Shown here: positions 11,637 through 22,945 of the stretch, one piece after another
Numbering within the stretch: position 1 is the stretch's first letter
Layout: each line of letters starts with the position of its first letter
Origin: Peromyscus leucopus
Taxonomy: Eukaryota > Chordata > Mammalia > Rodentia > Cricetidae
Direction: 5' to 3'
NCBI RefSeq assembly: GCF_004664715.2
Contig: NC_051084.1
Location: forward strand, 65,585,334-65,649,333
DNA length: 64,000 nt
Translations under genes and position numbers: made by a program
Notes under the pieces: model-generated
The model's database searches: none
Told to the model about the DNA's origin: nothing
What the model saw: only the letters and a program-made list of their open reading frames with translations

Positions 11637-11930
11637 CAGACAGATAGATTCATGCATATATACATACATGCATTCATACATACGTAGACAGATAGGCAGA
11701 TAGAGACAGAGGCACACAATGAGAGAGAGAGAGAGAGAGAGAGAGATCGGGCCTGAGTGAGCTGTTGAAACATCAACGCCCATTCCCAGTGACACACCTC
11801 CTTCAATAAGGCCACACACACAATAAGGCCACATCTCCTAATCCTTCTCAAACAGTCCCACCAAGGTGGGACCAAGCATTCAAACATTAGCCTACAGGAG
11901 CCAGGAGCCATTCTCAATCAAACTGCCACA
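11378..11930 (-). mobile_element. MaLR-type LTR (ORR1/MT-like) interrupted by an internal microsatellite
   Basis: On the plus strand it opens with 'tgttctctgctctggagaaa' and 'caccatgaccaagacaactc', the reverse of the LTR 3' end. It closes with 'gccattctcaatcaaactgc' and 'caca', the reverse of its 5' end. The diagnostic pieces 'ggcaggaagcaaacagacat' and 'ggccacatctcctaatcctt' are present. About 180 bases of GATA/GA repeat (11563-11746) sit inside, so the LTR proper is roughly 370 bases. The 146- and 97-codon minus frames here are translated repeat, not genes. Confidence 0.75.
11563..11746 (+). repeat. Compound (GATA)n / (GA)n microsatellite
   Basis: A GATA run occupies about 11576-11650. A degenerate CATA/CAGA stretch follows, then a pure GA run at 11720-11746. 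It lies within the MaLR LTR at a point where the family consensus is already GA-rich. Confidence 0.95.
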
Positions 11931-13170
11931 TCCACATATGTATTAACAGCCATTTCTAATAAACTGGTTTTTGGTACCATGAACTGAAATGCAGGATCTT
12001 TTGAAGGATACATATTAACCACCGGTATACAGGCAAATTGATTCTTATTTCCTAGCTAAAGGAAAGCAATGGCGTAGTCACTAATTATGTGTCCAAAGCC
12101 TTTAAATTGGTCTCTCCATTCACTCTTTTTTCTTACACTAATTTTTTCACTCCTCTGACACATTCCACCTCATAGTCCTGATTTTAAAAAAATGCCTATT
12201 TTACCCTGAAGACTAGTTAAGAGACATCGTTCCAATGAGGGGTTTCATAGTTGTTACGGAGTTCTCAGAACCACCGACATTTGCTGCTACTCTCCTTTGT
12301 CTCATTCTACCAGACTGCAAGCCTTTCAAAGCAAAGCCAAATATCACTTACAGTAAATGAATATTATTTATTATTTCATTTCAATGTCTAGAAAAGTACC
12401 TCATATGTCCAGTGAAAAGGAGAACACTAAATTTGATACTAACGAATGATTTCTTATTGCTATTTTGATACTATAAACAGACTTGGATAGAAACTGAATA
12501 TAAACTTCCATGTGATTAATGTGTTCTTTCTGTGTCACTCTCCCTCTACAATTCTATCCCATATAAAATAATATAAAGAAATTCCTCTGTTCACAATATA
12601 GAGACAATTGCAGCACTGTAATATTTTTTTCAAATCACATTTTAAAAATTGTGTTTAATTTGAATAACTGCCTAGTCTTGATACAATGTTCTCAGGAGCT
12701 AAATTGTCACTTTCTAGATAAAAAAAAGCTGTAATTTCTGATAGAACTAAGAAGCACCCTTTCTGATCAGTGCCTGTGACATGATTCTCTTTAGTGCTCA
12801 CAAATGTTTATTCTTTTTTATTTTTTTATTTCTGTTCAGGCTTTTTGTTTTTAGTGGGAGTTTATGAAAGAAATTAAGTTAAAAGAGAGAGACACTGTGG
12901 CATCCATGGTAATTAATGAAGATGCACAGAGGAAGCAAATGTTCCTGAACTTCCCCATTTCTAATATGTCCTGATTAAATCAATTCATGTAATTTTATGA
13001 TTATAGTAGATCATGATTCCTTATCATTCTTTTCACCTGTACTTTCAAATGGTCACCACCACCACCTGTAATTTGGAAATTACTTGCAAGACATTTTTTA
13101 ATCAATTAAATGCAATAAACAACAATAATAATCCATTTATTATGGTCAGTCCTAAATTTATCCAAATTTA
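11931..13170. other. Unassigned non-coding DNA
   Basis: AT-rich DNA with no repeat family or gene that I can support. Confidence 0.5.
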
Positions 13171-13535
13171 TGTATAGCTATCTACCTATCTAATGTACTA
13201 ACACAAACATACATATGTACATGTATGCATGCACACAACACACACACATACACACATATGTACATATCCACACACATACAAACAACATACTCATATATAT
13301 ACAAATAAATGCATGAACACATCCATATATATATACACACACATATATATATACAAATCATACATATACATATATAGAAATCATATATATACATAGAGAA
13401 ATCATATATACACACATATCTACAAATACATATATATATATATATGTATACAGGCATACACACACCCATACACATATGCATGTATACACACATCCATACT
13501 CATACAGATGCAAATAAATACACATAGTCACCCTC
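13171..13535. repeat. Alternating purine-pyrimidine (CA/TA/TG) low-complexity tract
   Basis: About 365 bases are built almost wholly of CA, TA, CATA and TACA steps, for example 'cacacacacatacacacata' and 'acatatatatatatatatgt'. The 103-codon minus-strand frame rich in Tyr, Ile, Cys and Met is a translation artefact of it. Confidence 0.92.
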
Positions 13536-13865
13536 CATGCAAGAAGAGTATGAATGCTTGATTCTCACTAAGACTCTATTCCCTAAATGCTTATGAGGAC
13601 ATTTCTCTTAGTGATGACAAAGGACCTGAAAAATAAGTCTCTGCAGCTTCATTTATGACAATAAAAGTTTGAGATCCAAAAACCCCTGGTTTTTTGTTTT
13701 GTTTTATTTTTGAAACTGTGGGTAAAAATGAGTTTGAGTGACATGATTAGACTTGCATTCACCTTTTGGCTATGTGCTCCAAACTTGAGCTCCAGGTGAG
13801 CATGGTGTTCATGGTATTGCCCCCTTCAAAGCATTCTTCCAAATCTCTTTTTAAAAATCCCACAT

Positions 13866-13977
13866 CATGAAGAGATGGCTCAGCAGTTAAATTCATGAAC
13901 TGCTCTTGCAGAGGACACCAGTTCAGTTCCCAGCACACATATGTCAGGTCACAACCATCTGAAAATCCAATTCCAGG
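13866..13977 (+). mobile_element. B3 SINE, 5' part (interrupted)
   Basis: 'agagatggctcagcagttaa' is the tRNA-like head and 'gttcagttcccagcacac' the B-box region. The element breaks at 13977 and resumes at 15218, after an inserted L1 piece. The last 20 bases are duplicated at the far side. Confidence 0.8.
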
Positions 13978-14498
13978 AAAGATATTGTTTAAATCTAGTT
14001 TTACCATCAAATATTTTGTTTACTTCTTCTATGGTGATTGAGAGTTTTGCTGGATATAATAGTCTGGGTTGGCATCCATGGCCTCTTAATGTCTACATAA
14101 TGTCTTTCCAGGACCTTCTGACTTTCAGAGTCTCCACTGAGAAGTCAGGTATTATTCTCTGATGGGTCTGCCTTTATGTTACTTGGCTTTTTTCCTTTGC
14201 AGCTCTTAATATTTTTTTCTTTTTTCTCTGTGTTTAGTGGTTTGATTATTATGTGGTGAGGGGCCAATTTTTTGGTTGCAGTCTATTTGGTGTTCTGTAT
14301 GCTTCTTGTATCCTTATAGACATTTCCTTCTTTATGTTGGGAAAGTTTCCTTCTATGATTTTGTTGATTATATTTTCTGTGCCTTTGAGTTGGTATTCTT
14401 CTCCTTCTTCTATTCCTATTATTCTTTTCTTCTTAGATTTGGTCTTTTCATGTTGTCCCAAATTTCCTGCACATTTGTGTTGTGTTATGATTTGTTGG
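13978..14498 (-). mobile_element. Inverted 5' segment of an L1 insertion (ORF1 RRM and C-terminal domain)
   Basis: The minus strand encodes L1 ORF1p. At 14249-14461 it reads RIIGIEEGEEYQLKG...IQEAYRTPNRLQPK, the RRM region. It continues leftwards through the C-terminal domain to about 'GKTRFKQYLS' near 13985. That point in ORF1 is immediately followed in the normal protein by the residues that start the plus-strand segment at 14499. The two segments are therefore one L1 whose 5' half was inverted. Confidence 0.85.
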
Positions 14499-15217
14499 CT
14501 CCAGCTCTACAGAAAGCACTAGAAGGAAAAATCCAACCTAAGAAATTTAAATACACCCATGAAAACAAGGCAATAATTAATCTCATACCAACAAATACCA
14601 AAGAAGGAAAATACACAATACTACCCCCCCCCAAAAAAAATAACAGGAATGAACAATCACTGGTCATTAATATCCATCAATATCAATGGTCTCAATTCGC
14701 CTATAAAAAGACACAAGCCAACAGAATGGCTATGAAAACAGGATCCATCCTTCTGCCGCATACAAGAAACACACCTCAACTTCAAAGACAGACACTACCA
14801 CAGAGTAAAAGGCTGGGAAAAGAATTTCCAATCAAATGGACTTATGAAGCAAGCTGGTGTAGCTATCCTAATAGCTAATAAAATATACTTCAAACTAAAA
14901 TTAATTGAAAGAGATCGGGAAGGACATTACATATTTATCACAGAGAAAACCCATCAAGATGCATTCTCAATTCTGAACATTTATGCCCCAAATATAAGTG
15001 TATCCACATATTTAAAAGAAATAATACTAAAGCTTAAATTGCCCATCAAACCCCACCCAAGAATAGTGAGAGACTTCAATACCCCACTCACCAATGGACA
15101 GGTCTGCCAGACTGAAACTTAACAGGGAAATAAGGGAACTAACAGACATTATGACTCAAATGAACTTAATAGATATCTACAGAGTATTCTACCCTAACAC
15201 AAAATAATATACCTCCT
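14499..15217 (+). mobile_element. 3' segment of the same L1 insertion (ORF1 end to ORF2 endonuclease), lacking the L1 3' end
   Basis: The plus strand begins PALQKALEGKIQPKK (ORF1 C-terminus). It then enters ORF2 with a decayed endonuclease domain, with segments such as ININGLNSP, IQETHLN, QAGVAILIANKI, LNIYAPN and DFNTPL, broken by frameshifts. It stops near 'EYTFF' of the endonuclease, where B3 sequence resumes. There is no reverse transcriptase, 3'UTR or poly-A tail. The C8A8 run at about 14625-14640 is internal. Confidence 0.85.
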
Positions 15218-15352
15218 TCTGAAACTCCAATTCCAGGGAATCTGGTATTCTCTTTTGGTGTCTGCAGGCAACAGGTATACACATGGTGCACAGACCTGCA
15301 TGTAGTAAAAAGCTCATACATATAAAATAAAACATAAATAAATATTAATGAA
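15218..15352 (+). mobile_element. B3 SINE, 3' part (continuation)
   Basis: It starts with the repeated target 'tctgaaactccaattccagg' (15218-15237) and continues with the B3 body ('ctcttttggtgtctgcaggc', 'catggtgcacagacctgcat'). It ends with an A-rich tail, 'aaaataaaacataaataaat'. Together with 13866-13977 it makes one complete SINE. Confidence 0.8.
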
Positions 15353-15420
15353 GTATTTTATAAGATACTCATAAATTATACTTAGTCTGAAAGAGCATTT
15401 ATCCTATTTATTTACTTCTT

Positions 15421-15626
15421 AAACATTTTATTTACTTACATCCACATATTAAGTATGTGTCTGTGTGCCTGTGATGTGCACATAAGCTCTTGCAGAAACC
15501 AGAAGAAGGAATCATAGGTTGCTGGAGGCCATGTAACTGGGCCACAAATCATGGACCAGTAACTGACTTCAGATTCTCCTGAGGAGCAGCAAGCACTCTC
15601 CACCACTGGGCTATCTCTGCAGCCAC
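15421..15626 (-). mobile_element. B3 SINE, minus strand, diverged
   Basis: The right end 'ccaccactgggctatctctg' plus 'cagcc' is the reversed head, and 'gtgtctgtgtgcctgtgatg' is the reversed 3' body. It is considerably diverged. Confidence 0.65.
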
Positions 15627-16024
15627 TACACTGTGTGCTCTCATTTTCTGCTGCTGTTTCTTCCTTACTGGGAAGTGGAATTGAACTTTAGGAAGTTTTG
15701 AAGCTGGTTATGTTTAATTCAAGTTGCAGACTATATTGGTAATAGAAGTACTATTACTTGAAACTAATTGACTAGCTGGCCTAAACTGTGGATCACTACT
15801 CGGTAACTTTTTAGTCTGTGAAGTATTTGCTGTCCCTTCTAATTTTTCTAGCATTGTCTGTATTAATATACTGTGTATACTAATCTGGTAAGAATTCTAT
15901 TTACTTATACTCTATATTTTTTCGGGTAAGTAATATATGTGTGTAATTTAGCCACATAGAGTTTCTGAATATCAAAATTAAAGGACTGATTTTTGTTCTA
16001 TATTTAATTCGATTGCTGATGGAA

Positions 16025-17065
16025 ACACCGTTATGTTACAAACACTGCCTAGCCCATGCTGCCACAGGGGCCATGCCAACCTGAGTGGCCTGCACTGCCA
16101 CCTGGGGCCTGGCCAGGGCTGCTGTTGAGAACCATGTCCTTCCCTCTCCATCCTTTGCTACCTGCAGCAGGCATGAGAGCTGGCCCCGGGGTCACCAGAG
16201 TACCAGAGTGAGAGAACTAGCACTGCCCCTCATCTGCCACAGCACCAGGAGAGCAGGCACTACACCTTAGCCTGGACAGCACACAAGAGCTGACCCTGTT
16301 GTTGGGTGCACAGGTGAACCAACTCTGAGGGCAGAAGAGCAGAAGAGCTAACCCCTTCCCATCGCGTTCCCCCTACAGCAATCTGGAGAGAAGGCCCTGC
16401 ATCTCGCCTGGGCAAAACAGTAGACCTGACCTGGTGGTGTGAGTGTGGGTGACCTGGATCTGACAACCTGAGAGCAGGAGAACTGGCCCTGTTCCTTGTT
16501 GCAGGATGCCTTGGGTGAGCTCGCTTAGGCAGTGCTGGAGAGCTCGCACTGGTAGTGATAATGAGAGAAACCTGGTGGGCTGACCAACCCAGCTACTACT
16601 CGGGCCCAGAACTAGGGCTATGAGTTGACTCACTCCAAGATCCACCTCATCTATGAACTCTTGGAGCAGGTGAAGGGGATGAACCTAGAGACCCAAAACT
16701 CAGGATCTCTACGACACAGGACAACAATAGGATATCTAAGAGGAGCCCCAGTGAGGACCCATTATCAGTAGCATAGGAGAAGGCAGAGGCCGGGAAGCAG
16801 ACCAAGGATTTGTGGTGGTGAAAACTTGCAAGTAAAGATGAATGGACTAAAGGGTAAGTTGTGTGACTCAATGGTCCACACTACAGCAAGAAATGGGCCC
16901 CAATAAATAGGAAACCGTTGGTATGGTTTCACAGATTCTTTTTGGGGGATCATGGTCTCTGACAGATAATATTGCCAAGCTGCCATCCCTAATGCATGTC
17001 AGTATAGCAAATTCTGATTTTTCCAGATCATAAAAGCATCAGAAGAAAAATAAATACCTCAATTT
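16025..17065 (+). mobile_element. GC-richer rodent repeat, probably old L1 (Lx-type) untranslated region
   Basis: The first 600 bases are a degenerate series of phrases such as 'gagagctggccc', 'agagctgaccctg' and 'gagaactggccctg', spaced by 40-100 bases. The distal part reads 'gatctctgacagataatatt'-like text ('tggtctctgacagataatat') and 'gccaagctgccatccctaat'. It ends 'cataaaagcatcagaagaaa' plus 'aataaatacctc', an A-rich 3' end. I recall this as an old rodent L1-associated 3' region, but the class is inferred. Open frames of 60-90 codons on either strand show no protein similarity I know. Confidence 0.5.
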
Positions 17066-20000
17066 CTTATGTTGTTACTAGGATTCCTTTAGGGATAAAT
17101 GTCTGAAATTTCAAATTCAAAATAAAAATGATAAAATTAAGCCTATGCAAGGACCTAACACATTTAATGAATTGTAGAATAATTAAATATATGTGTTTAT
17201 CAGCTTTCTGATAGGGTAACTTTATTACTGAAGTGATATTTTATGATTATAATATTACATGAGTTATAATATGTTTTTTAAGAAAAGTATAAGCAATAAA
17301 CTCTCGGTAACTTCTTTCTACCACCTGAGAGGGAGGTCCATCTAGCAATACTCTATTCTTTTCCTTCGTGTTTCTTCTCTATTTCTCTAGCTGGTTGGTA
17401 GTAATAAATAAAATAAATACAATAGGAGCTGTGAAATATGATGATGTGAGGTGAGTAGTTGTCTTATATAGATAAGATGCTACAGTATTCTTGTGTTTTT
17501 CTAGCTTCCAAATGCCACACGTCACCTGGCATAAAATAAGAAGAACTTCAAACTCTCATGCGGAAACATTTATATAGTCCTCTAATGAGAAACTGGATCA
17601 AATACTGGTTTTATTTACTTGTTTGTTTACTGCCTTACCTAGTCAAGGCTCTGGGCTTTGAATTATACTCTTGTAAATCTGTGATTTTACCATATATATT
17701 TAGATATCATGTGGAGCATTGCTCACATATTGGACCTATTAGTGATGAGTGGGGTGAACATGGTCTGTTTCCTTGAAATCAGAATTATCTGCGCATTTAA
17801 GATCGTGACAGGAATGAGAATGGTGGGAAGATTTCCATCATTGGTAGTAAGATCAAAGGTGTTTGAGGTACAGAAGCTTTTCCTGAGGATAATACACAGA
17901 TGTAACCTTAGCAGCCAAAGTAGGTAAGTTGTAACGCTTGAGTATGTATGAACATGCTAGCAATGTGTGGTTTATAGCAAACAGTAGAGTAGCCAAATAC
18001 TTGGGAAAAAGAAAAAATAGGCAAAAAAGAAGGAAAATGGGTAAGCACAGGAAGAATGTGTGTTATGAAGGCTTGGAATAAGAGAGCAAATTGGCATCCC
18101 ATTGGCTTTATCATCTCATGGTGAATAACTAAGCTTTGCTCTAATGAAAAGGGAAAGTAAATGGAGACTTTTGGACAAAGAAAATATTTTTAATTTCTTT
18201 GAAATGTCTCACATTAGTGTAGGATATTAGATTGAACATGATAGAAAGACCATGTTAAGATCATCTGAACTAGAAGCTGGTACAATAGTAACATTATAAA
18301 TAGTGGTTAGACTGATATTGAGACTGCAAAGACATCAATGGACTCAAGAGATAGCCAGACAAAGAAGTTAATGCTGGGTGACAGACTGAATTCAGAGACT
18401 GGGAGTAAGCACGGACTCAAACACAAACCCAAGCACTCCAAACTCAAAGTTTGCTCTGTTCTTTTTTTTAAAAGCAGACATTGGAGCAGTAGGTAGGACA
18501 GAGGTGTCATCATTTAAATTCTAGATATATGACTTGGCTGACCAATTATTATATAGAAAAAGTAAATGTGTTTAGAGAAGCCATGATAATACTCTACAGT
18601 GTAGTTAGGAAATTGATCCTTGTCTATGTAGCTACAACTGGATTTATAGTAATGAGGCCATCTTCACATCTAGGGATGAAAGCAAGCCTCAAGTAGGATA
18701 TCAGTTGACCCCAACTTGCATTCATTCAGGTCAGATGGCAGAGATGCTGGAGAAGAGGACAATTTAATGGACCACAAGATTATCCTTTTTTTTCTCAGGA
18801 ATAAAGAAATAAAACTTTTTGAGAAAAAAATTCAGAATAGTGGAGAGTTTGTGTTATCTGAATGTCAATGACTTCCTCAGAAGACACAATCACAAAATCA
18901 AAGAGAGCTTGATTTGATATTTTAAAATAATGATGTCTTATTCAGAAACCAATCTAAACAAAGATGAAATCAAATTATCTCATGAGAAAAATGACAGGAA
19001 AATGTTCTCATCAACTGAGAAGAAAACACAGCTTTGGAATTGAAGTAAAGACTAGTTCTGTCACTTTCAGAGCCTGACCTGAAGCACATCTTCAGTGTTC
19101 AAATGAAAAACTAGTCTCTCCTCACTTTTTGAAGCCAGAGCAATGGATACACTGGAGGGTTGGGACTGATCTGCAAAACCAGATCGTAGGATCAAAGTGG
19201 TTGCAAGTTGCCCGTTATTAGTCATCTAGAAGAAAAGGCAATGTGTGATCACTTCTGACACCTGTAAAACCACAGAGAGACACGAGCAACAAGAAATATA
19301 AGTAAAACCTGGGCCTGAGGAAGTTCCCAAGTGACTTTTCAGTATTGAAGTGGCTTCTTTCAGCCACTTCCACCCAGATCAAGAGAGCTACTGCAGTCTC
19401 AAAAGCACTGTTGGGTAAGGGAGCCGTTTGTGGACTTCATTTCCTGCAGGGCATGTTTATTCTTGTCTTTTTCCCTCTTCTCCAAATTCTAGTGACAGAA
19501 GGGCTTAAATTCCAGCCATTAGGAAAGAAATAATGGCCAATATGTGATTCAAACATGAGGTGGTGCCATGTCCAGTTCGTAATTCTAAGTATTATACTGG
19601 ACAAAATGTCCCAATGTGCAAAATGTGTGCAAGTTAGAAGTACTAAAACATTGTATTTCTGAGTGTCCCATAAAATCATCCTCACAGAATAAAAATAATA
19701 AGGTAAAATAAAAAGCCTTTTTGATGATTAGAGAAATACATCATATTCACATGGCAAAGGACAATACAGAAAAATTGAAAGAATGAGAATGAAATGCTAT
19801 TTCAGCACAAGTTTTATTTTACCGTGTACACTAATTTATAAATTGTATTTAGAATATGTTTTCTTCACATTTTATATCCAAAAAGAAATTCTAAAAGTAA
19901 ACTACCAGAGTATATTGTTTTTCCCTAAATCAAGACTTAGGAAACTATCATATTAATAATTCAAAGATTATTTTATAGTTTTGTAACTTGTATCGGTTTC

Positions 20001-20667
20001 TTGACCAAAAGATGTGCAGAATAAAGGGAGAAAAGGAGATACACAAAATGGAACAGCTTTATCATTGATGAAAGGTTGGAAAAATAATGAAAAAATAAAA
20101 TTAAAGCAATTATTAATTTTACTATTACTAATTTTCATGCAGATAGGTTCAATTTTACCATGTAATCTTGAAATGTTTAATATTTTAAGGTTGTTTGCAG
20201 TTTAGAATGTGGGAGACCAAAAATTTCTAAAGTTTGCAATGGGTAGAAATTGGCAATGAAGAGAATACAGATTTCTAACAGTATTTCCAATATTGTATCT
20301 GCCGCCAAAAGATTCTTTCTTCCAAAGGTCCTCTTTCCACAGGTCTCTTAAACTCTATTAATGTCCAATTTATCCTTCACTTGGAGCAATTCTGCATCTA
20401 AGGAAAGAAGTGAAGCCACCACAGTTGGACTGTAAACTCTGAAATATGTATTGAACATACACAGAAATGATGTGGGCTGATTTATTCTTGTGCTAATTAG
20501 TTTAACTTCCAAAAATGAAGGAAAATAAATTGTTAATCATTTTTCAACAGGAATAGCATGATAAAAATCATGTGGTATTAAACTCTTTCCCACTGTAACT
20601 CATTCTTTTGGTCATTTAAGCACATAGTAATACTCTTTATGCCATAAGACATTTCTTTTCTTTGTAT
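17066..20667. other. Unassigned non-coding DNA (3.6 kb)
   Basis: AT-rich DNA with only short frames (up to about 72 codons). I recognise no repeat family, exon or RNA gene. Confidence 0.5.
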
Positions 20668-20775
20668 AGTTTTGTGATTTGTTTGTTTGTTTTCTGGGTT
20701 TTGAGTCAGGATGTTCCTCTGCATCACAGGCTGGTCTTACATTCGTAGTCCTCTTGCCTCAACTACACGGTTTGT
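20668..20775 (-). mobile_element. Possible old B1-related SINE, minus strand
   Basis: 'tttgtttgttttctgggttt', 'cacaggctggtcttacattc' and 'cctcttgcctcaacta' follow the order of a reversed B1/PB1 element, but divergence is high and the 'gctgggattaaaggc' core is missing. Confidence 0.35.
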
Positions 20776-20860
20776 TTGTTTTTTGCTCAACAATTAAAAT
20801 ACATTACTTCTTTAACTGACTACTGTTTTGCACAAAGGACCATCTACTTGCTACAGTACT

Positions 20861-20919
20861 GAACGAATGAATGAATGAATGAATCAATCAATCAATCAAT
20901 CAATTAATCAATTAACCAA
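20861..20919 (+). repeat. (GAAT)n followed by (CAAT)n microsatellite
   Basis: About six GAAT units change into about nine CAAT/TAAT units, a single-base switch within one tetranucleotide array. Confidence 0.93.
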
Positions 20920-21339
20920 TGAATGGGCAAATGAAGCGTTTTAATGATTAAATCTACTGTAAAATATAAACAGCCTACGACACTGGTAAGTGAAGTAAGG
21001 AGGTACCAGTGATCCCCTAGTTTGGTGACCACTCTGAAACTGCCCACATTAAAATAAACATACTTTTAAACACCCATAGAATAAGGCAAAATCTCAGCCA
21101 AGCAGTTGTTTTAATGGGAGATCGGAGGGTTGTAAGACAGAATGATGAAGCTGGTCAGAGTACTGCAGAGTACAACCGACGCTGCTAAGAACTTTATGTT
21201 GGCACATAGGATTTAGTTGTGGTTTGGAGAAAAGAAAATTGGGACATTTAAAGGAGATGCAGCATGATTAAAGCTGCCCATGCCCAGATGCTCTGTGAGG
21301 GCAGCAGCTTTTACTTCCCTCTCAGTAACTTCCATCTTT

Positions 21340-21566
21340 TTTTTGAGGCAAATTCTGCCATCAGCCTGGAACTCACTGATTTGACTAGAGTGGCAAGCCC
21401 AATTCATAAAGATTCTCTTGTTTCTGCCTCCCTGGTATTGATATTGCAAATGCGCAGCACAGTACCTGCTTCATGAATTTGTTTGTTGACTTGAATCCTG
21501 GGATTTGAATTTATGTCCATGTAGTTGCACAGCAAATAGTTTGCCAACTGTACTATCTTTCCAGCC
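21340..21566 (-). mobile_element. B4 SINE (B1-like plus ID-like), minus strand
   Basis: The left half, 'cagcctggaactcactgatt' ... 'gtttctgcctccctggtatt', is a reversed B1-like body. The right half, 'ttgaatcctgggatttgaat' ... 'ccaactgtactatctttcca', is a reversed tRNA/ID-like head. This order is that of the B4 family. The 121-codon minus frame overlapping it is not a gene. Confidence 0.6.
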
Positions 21567-22605
21567 ATTAAAATGATATTTATTAAATGTACAATGCATT
21601 TTATTAAAACCACTGTAGGGCAAAGCACCTGCATCTTGAAGTCATATGAGATCAGTTTTGGTCCTTGGCTGTCTTTGTTACTAACCACATATCCTGGGAC
21701 CAGGTAACAAGTAATTTGAATCTTATTTTTACCTCTTCCAAGGAGGGAAATCACAAAGTGAGAAACCATATAAAGGTTACAGTGACTTTTTAGCTAAATA
21801 TATGTAACTTGCTTTTGGCAGTGTCACTTTGTGGTGACAGAAAGGTAAAGCTTAATTTTTACTCAATATAAAGATGCCCTCTTGTCTTCAAGAAGAGCCT
21901 GAGCAGTACCTGGGTAGCAACCAAGTAATTTCAGGCCACCTAAGGGCAGCCAATAGCAAGGAGGATCTGATTAAGTTCATATTGGTCAAGGACATTAGGT
22001 AAATGCTGAGAAATATGGAAAATTTTTATGCAAATAGGCTAAATTACTTTCTCTCCTGGTTTGCCTTTTTATAACTCCTCAAGAAAGAGAATTTAGATCA
22101 TTAAACAGAAAGATGATTTTAAGATTGTACATTTGGAAAAAGTACTTGCTAATTTCCATATTTCACTTAAAGTATAATTAAAGATCTCTTTGTAAGAAAA
22201 AAAGTATTTTTACTTTTAATTCACCCTCTACATAACCTTTTAATGTTATTGAGGAGGAAGCCATGAACTCCTTCAGCCTGACTCTCATGACTACATTATT
22301 TTTCCACTCATATAGAAAACTTTAATTTGCTACATTAGCATGTCACAAAGAAGAGTTTGTAGGCGTGTGCCTATATCACAGATGAGAGTGTTGTTGTCAC
22401 TGGTATTTTTATGAATTATTAGTAGTTTGGCATACATGTGAAAGTCATAAACATTTAGGTAACTCAAGCACACTTTTTAGGATTTAAATTTTAAGAACCC
22501 ATTTTATTGACATATTGTTTAAATTAAATGGATTGTATTAATTCAGTGCTTAACTAATGGCATGAATGCCTAATAATAATTATAATCAGATATTTCTGTT
22601 ATCTC
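21567..22605. other. Unassigned non-coding DNA
   Basis: No gene or repeat family is recognised. Confidence 0.5.
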
Positions 22606-22945
22606 AGTGTTATACTTTCATTTCTGTGTCTATAACAAATACCCTAACAATAAGCAACTTAGGGAAGAAAGTATTTATTTTTCTTACAATTTTGGGTAAA
22701 TTATTGAAGGGAATTAAGACAGGAACTTAAGATATCATTTTCACAGTCAAGAGAAAAGAGAGAATAAACTCATGCAACTTGCTCTTTCATTTAATTTATG
22801 CAGAGCTGGTTTTCTTCATTTTATGTTGTTTAGGGTCCATCCCATGAAATCATGCCAGCCCCACTCACAGTGAGTCCGAAGACCTCAATTAACAATCAAG
22901 ACAGATCCCACAGACATGTTGATGTCTGACATAACCTAGGCAATT
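22606..22945 (-). mobile_element. MaLR-type LTR, minus strand, diverged
   Basis: 'tctgtgtctataacaaatac' and 'cctaacaataagcaactta' match the reversed 3' end common to rodent MaLR LTRs (ctgtgataaaacac...aaaagcaact). The distal 'tgtctgacataacctaggc' and 'agtccgaagacctcaattaa' fit its reversed 5' part. It is heavily eroded. Confidence 0.5.

Noticed and set aside
11576..11650. GATA cluster as a regulatory factor-binding array
   Set aside because: It is a simple tetranucleotide expansion. No other regulatory element is visible nearby.
11477..11917. 146-codon minus-strand frame rich in Ser/Leu/Tyr/Ile repeats
   Set aside because: It is the translation of the GATA/GA array inside a MaLR-type LTR.
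13182..13493. 103-codon Cys/Tyr/Ile-rich frame
   Set aside because: It is produced entirely by the CA/TA low-complexity tract.
14276..14878. 200-codon plus-strand frame as a novel protein
   Set aside because: The first part is antisense to L1 ORF1. The rest is the L1 ORF1 end and a frameshifted ORF2 endonuclease.
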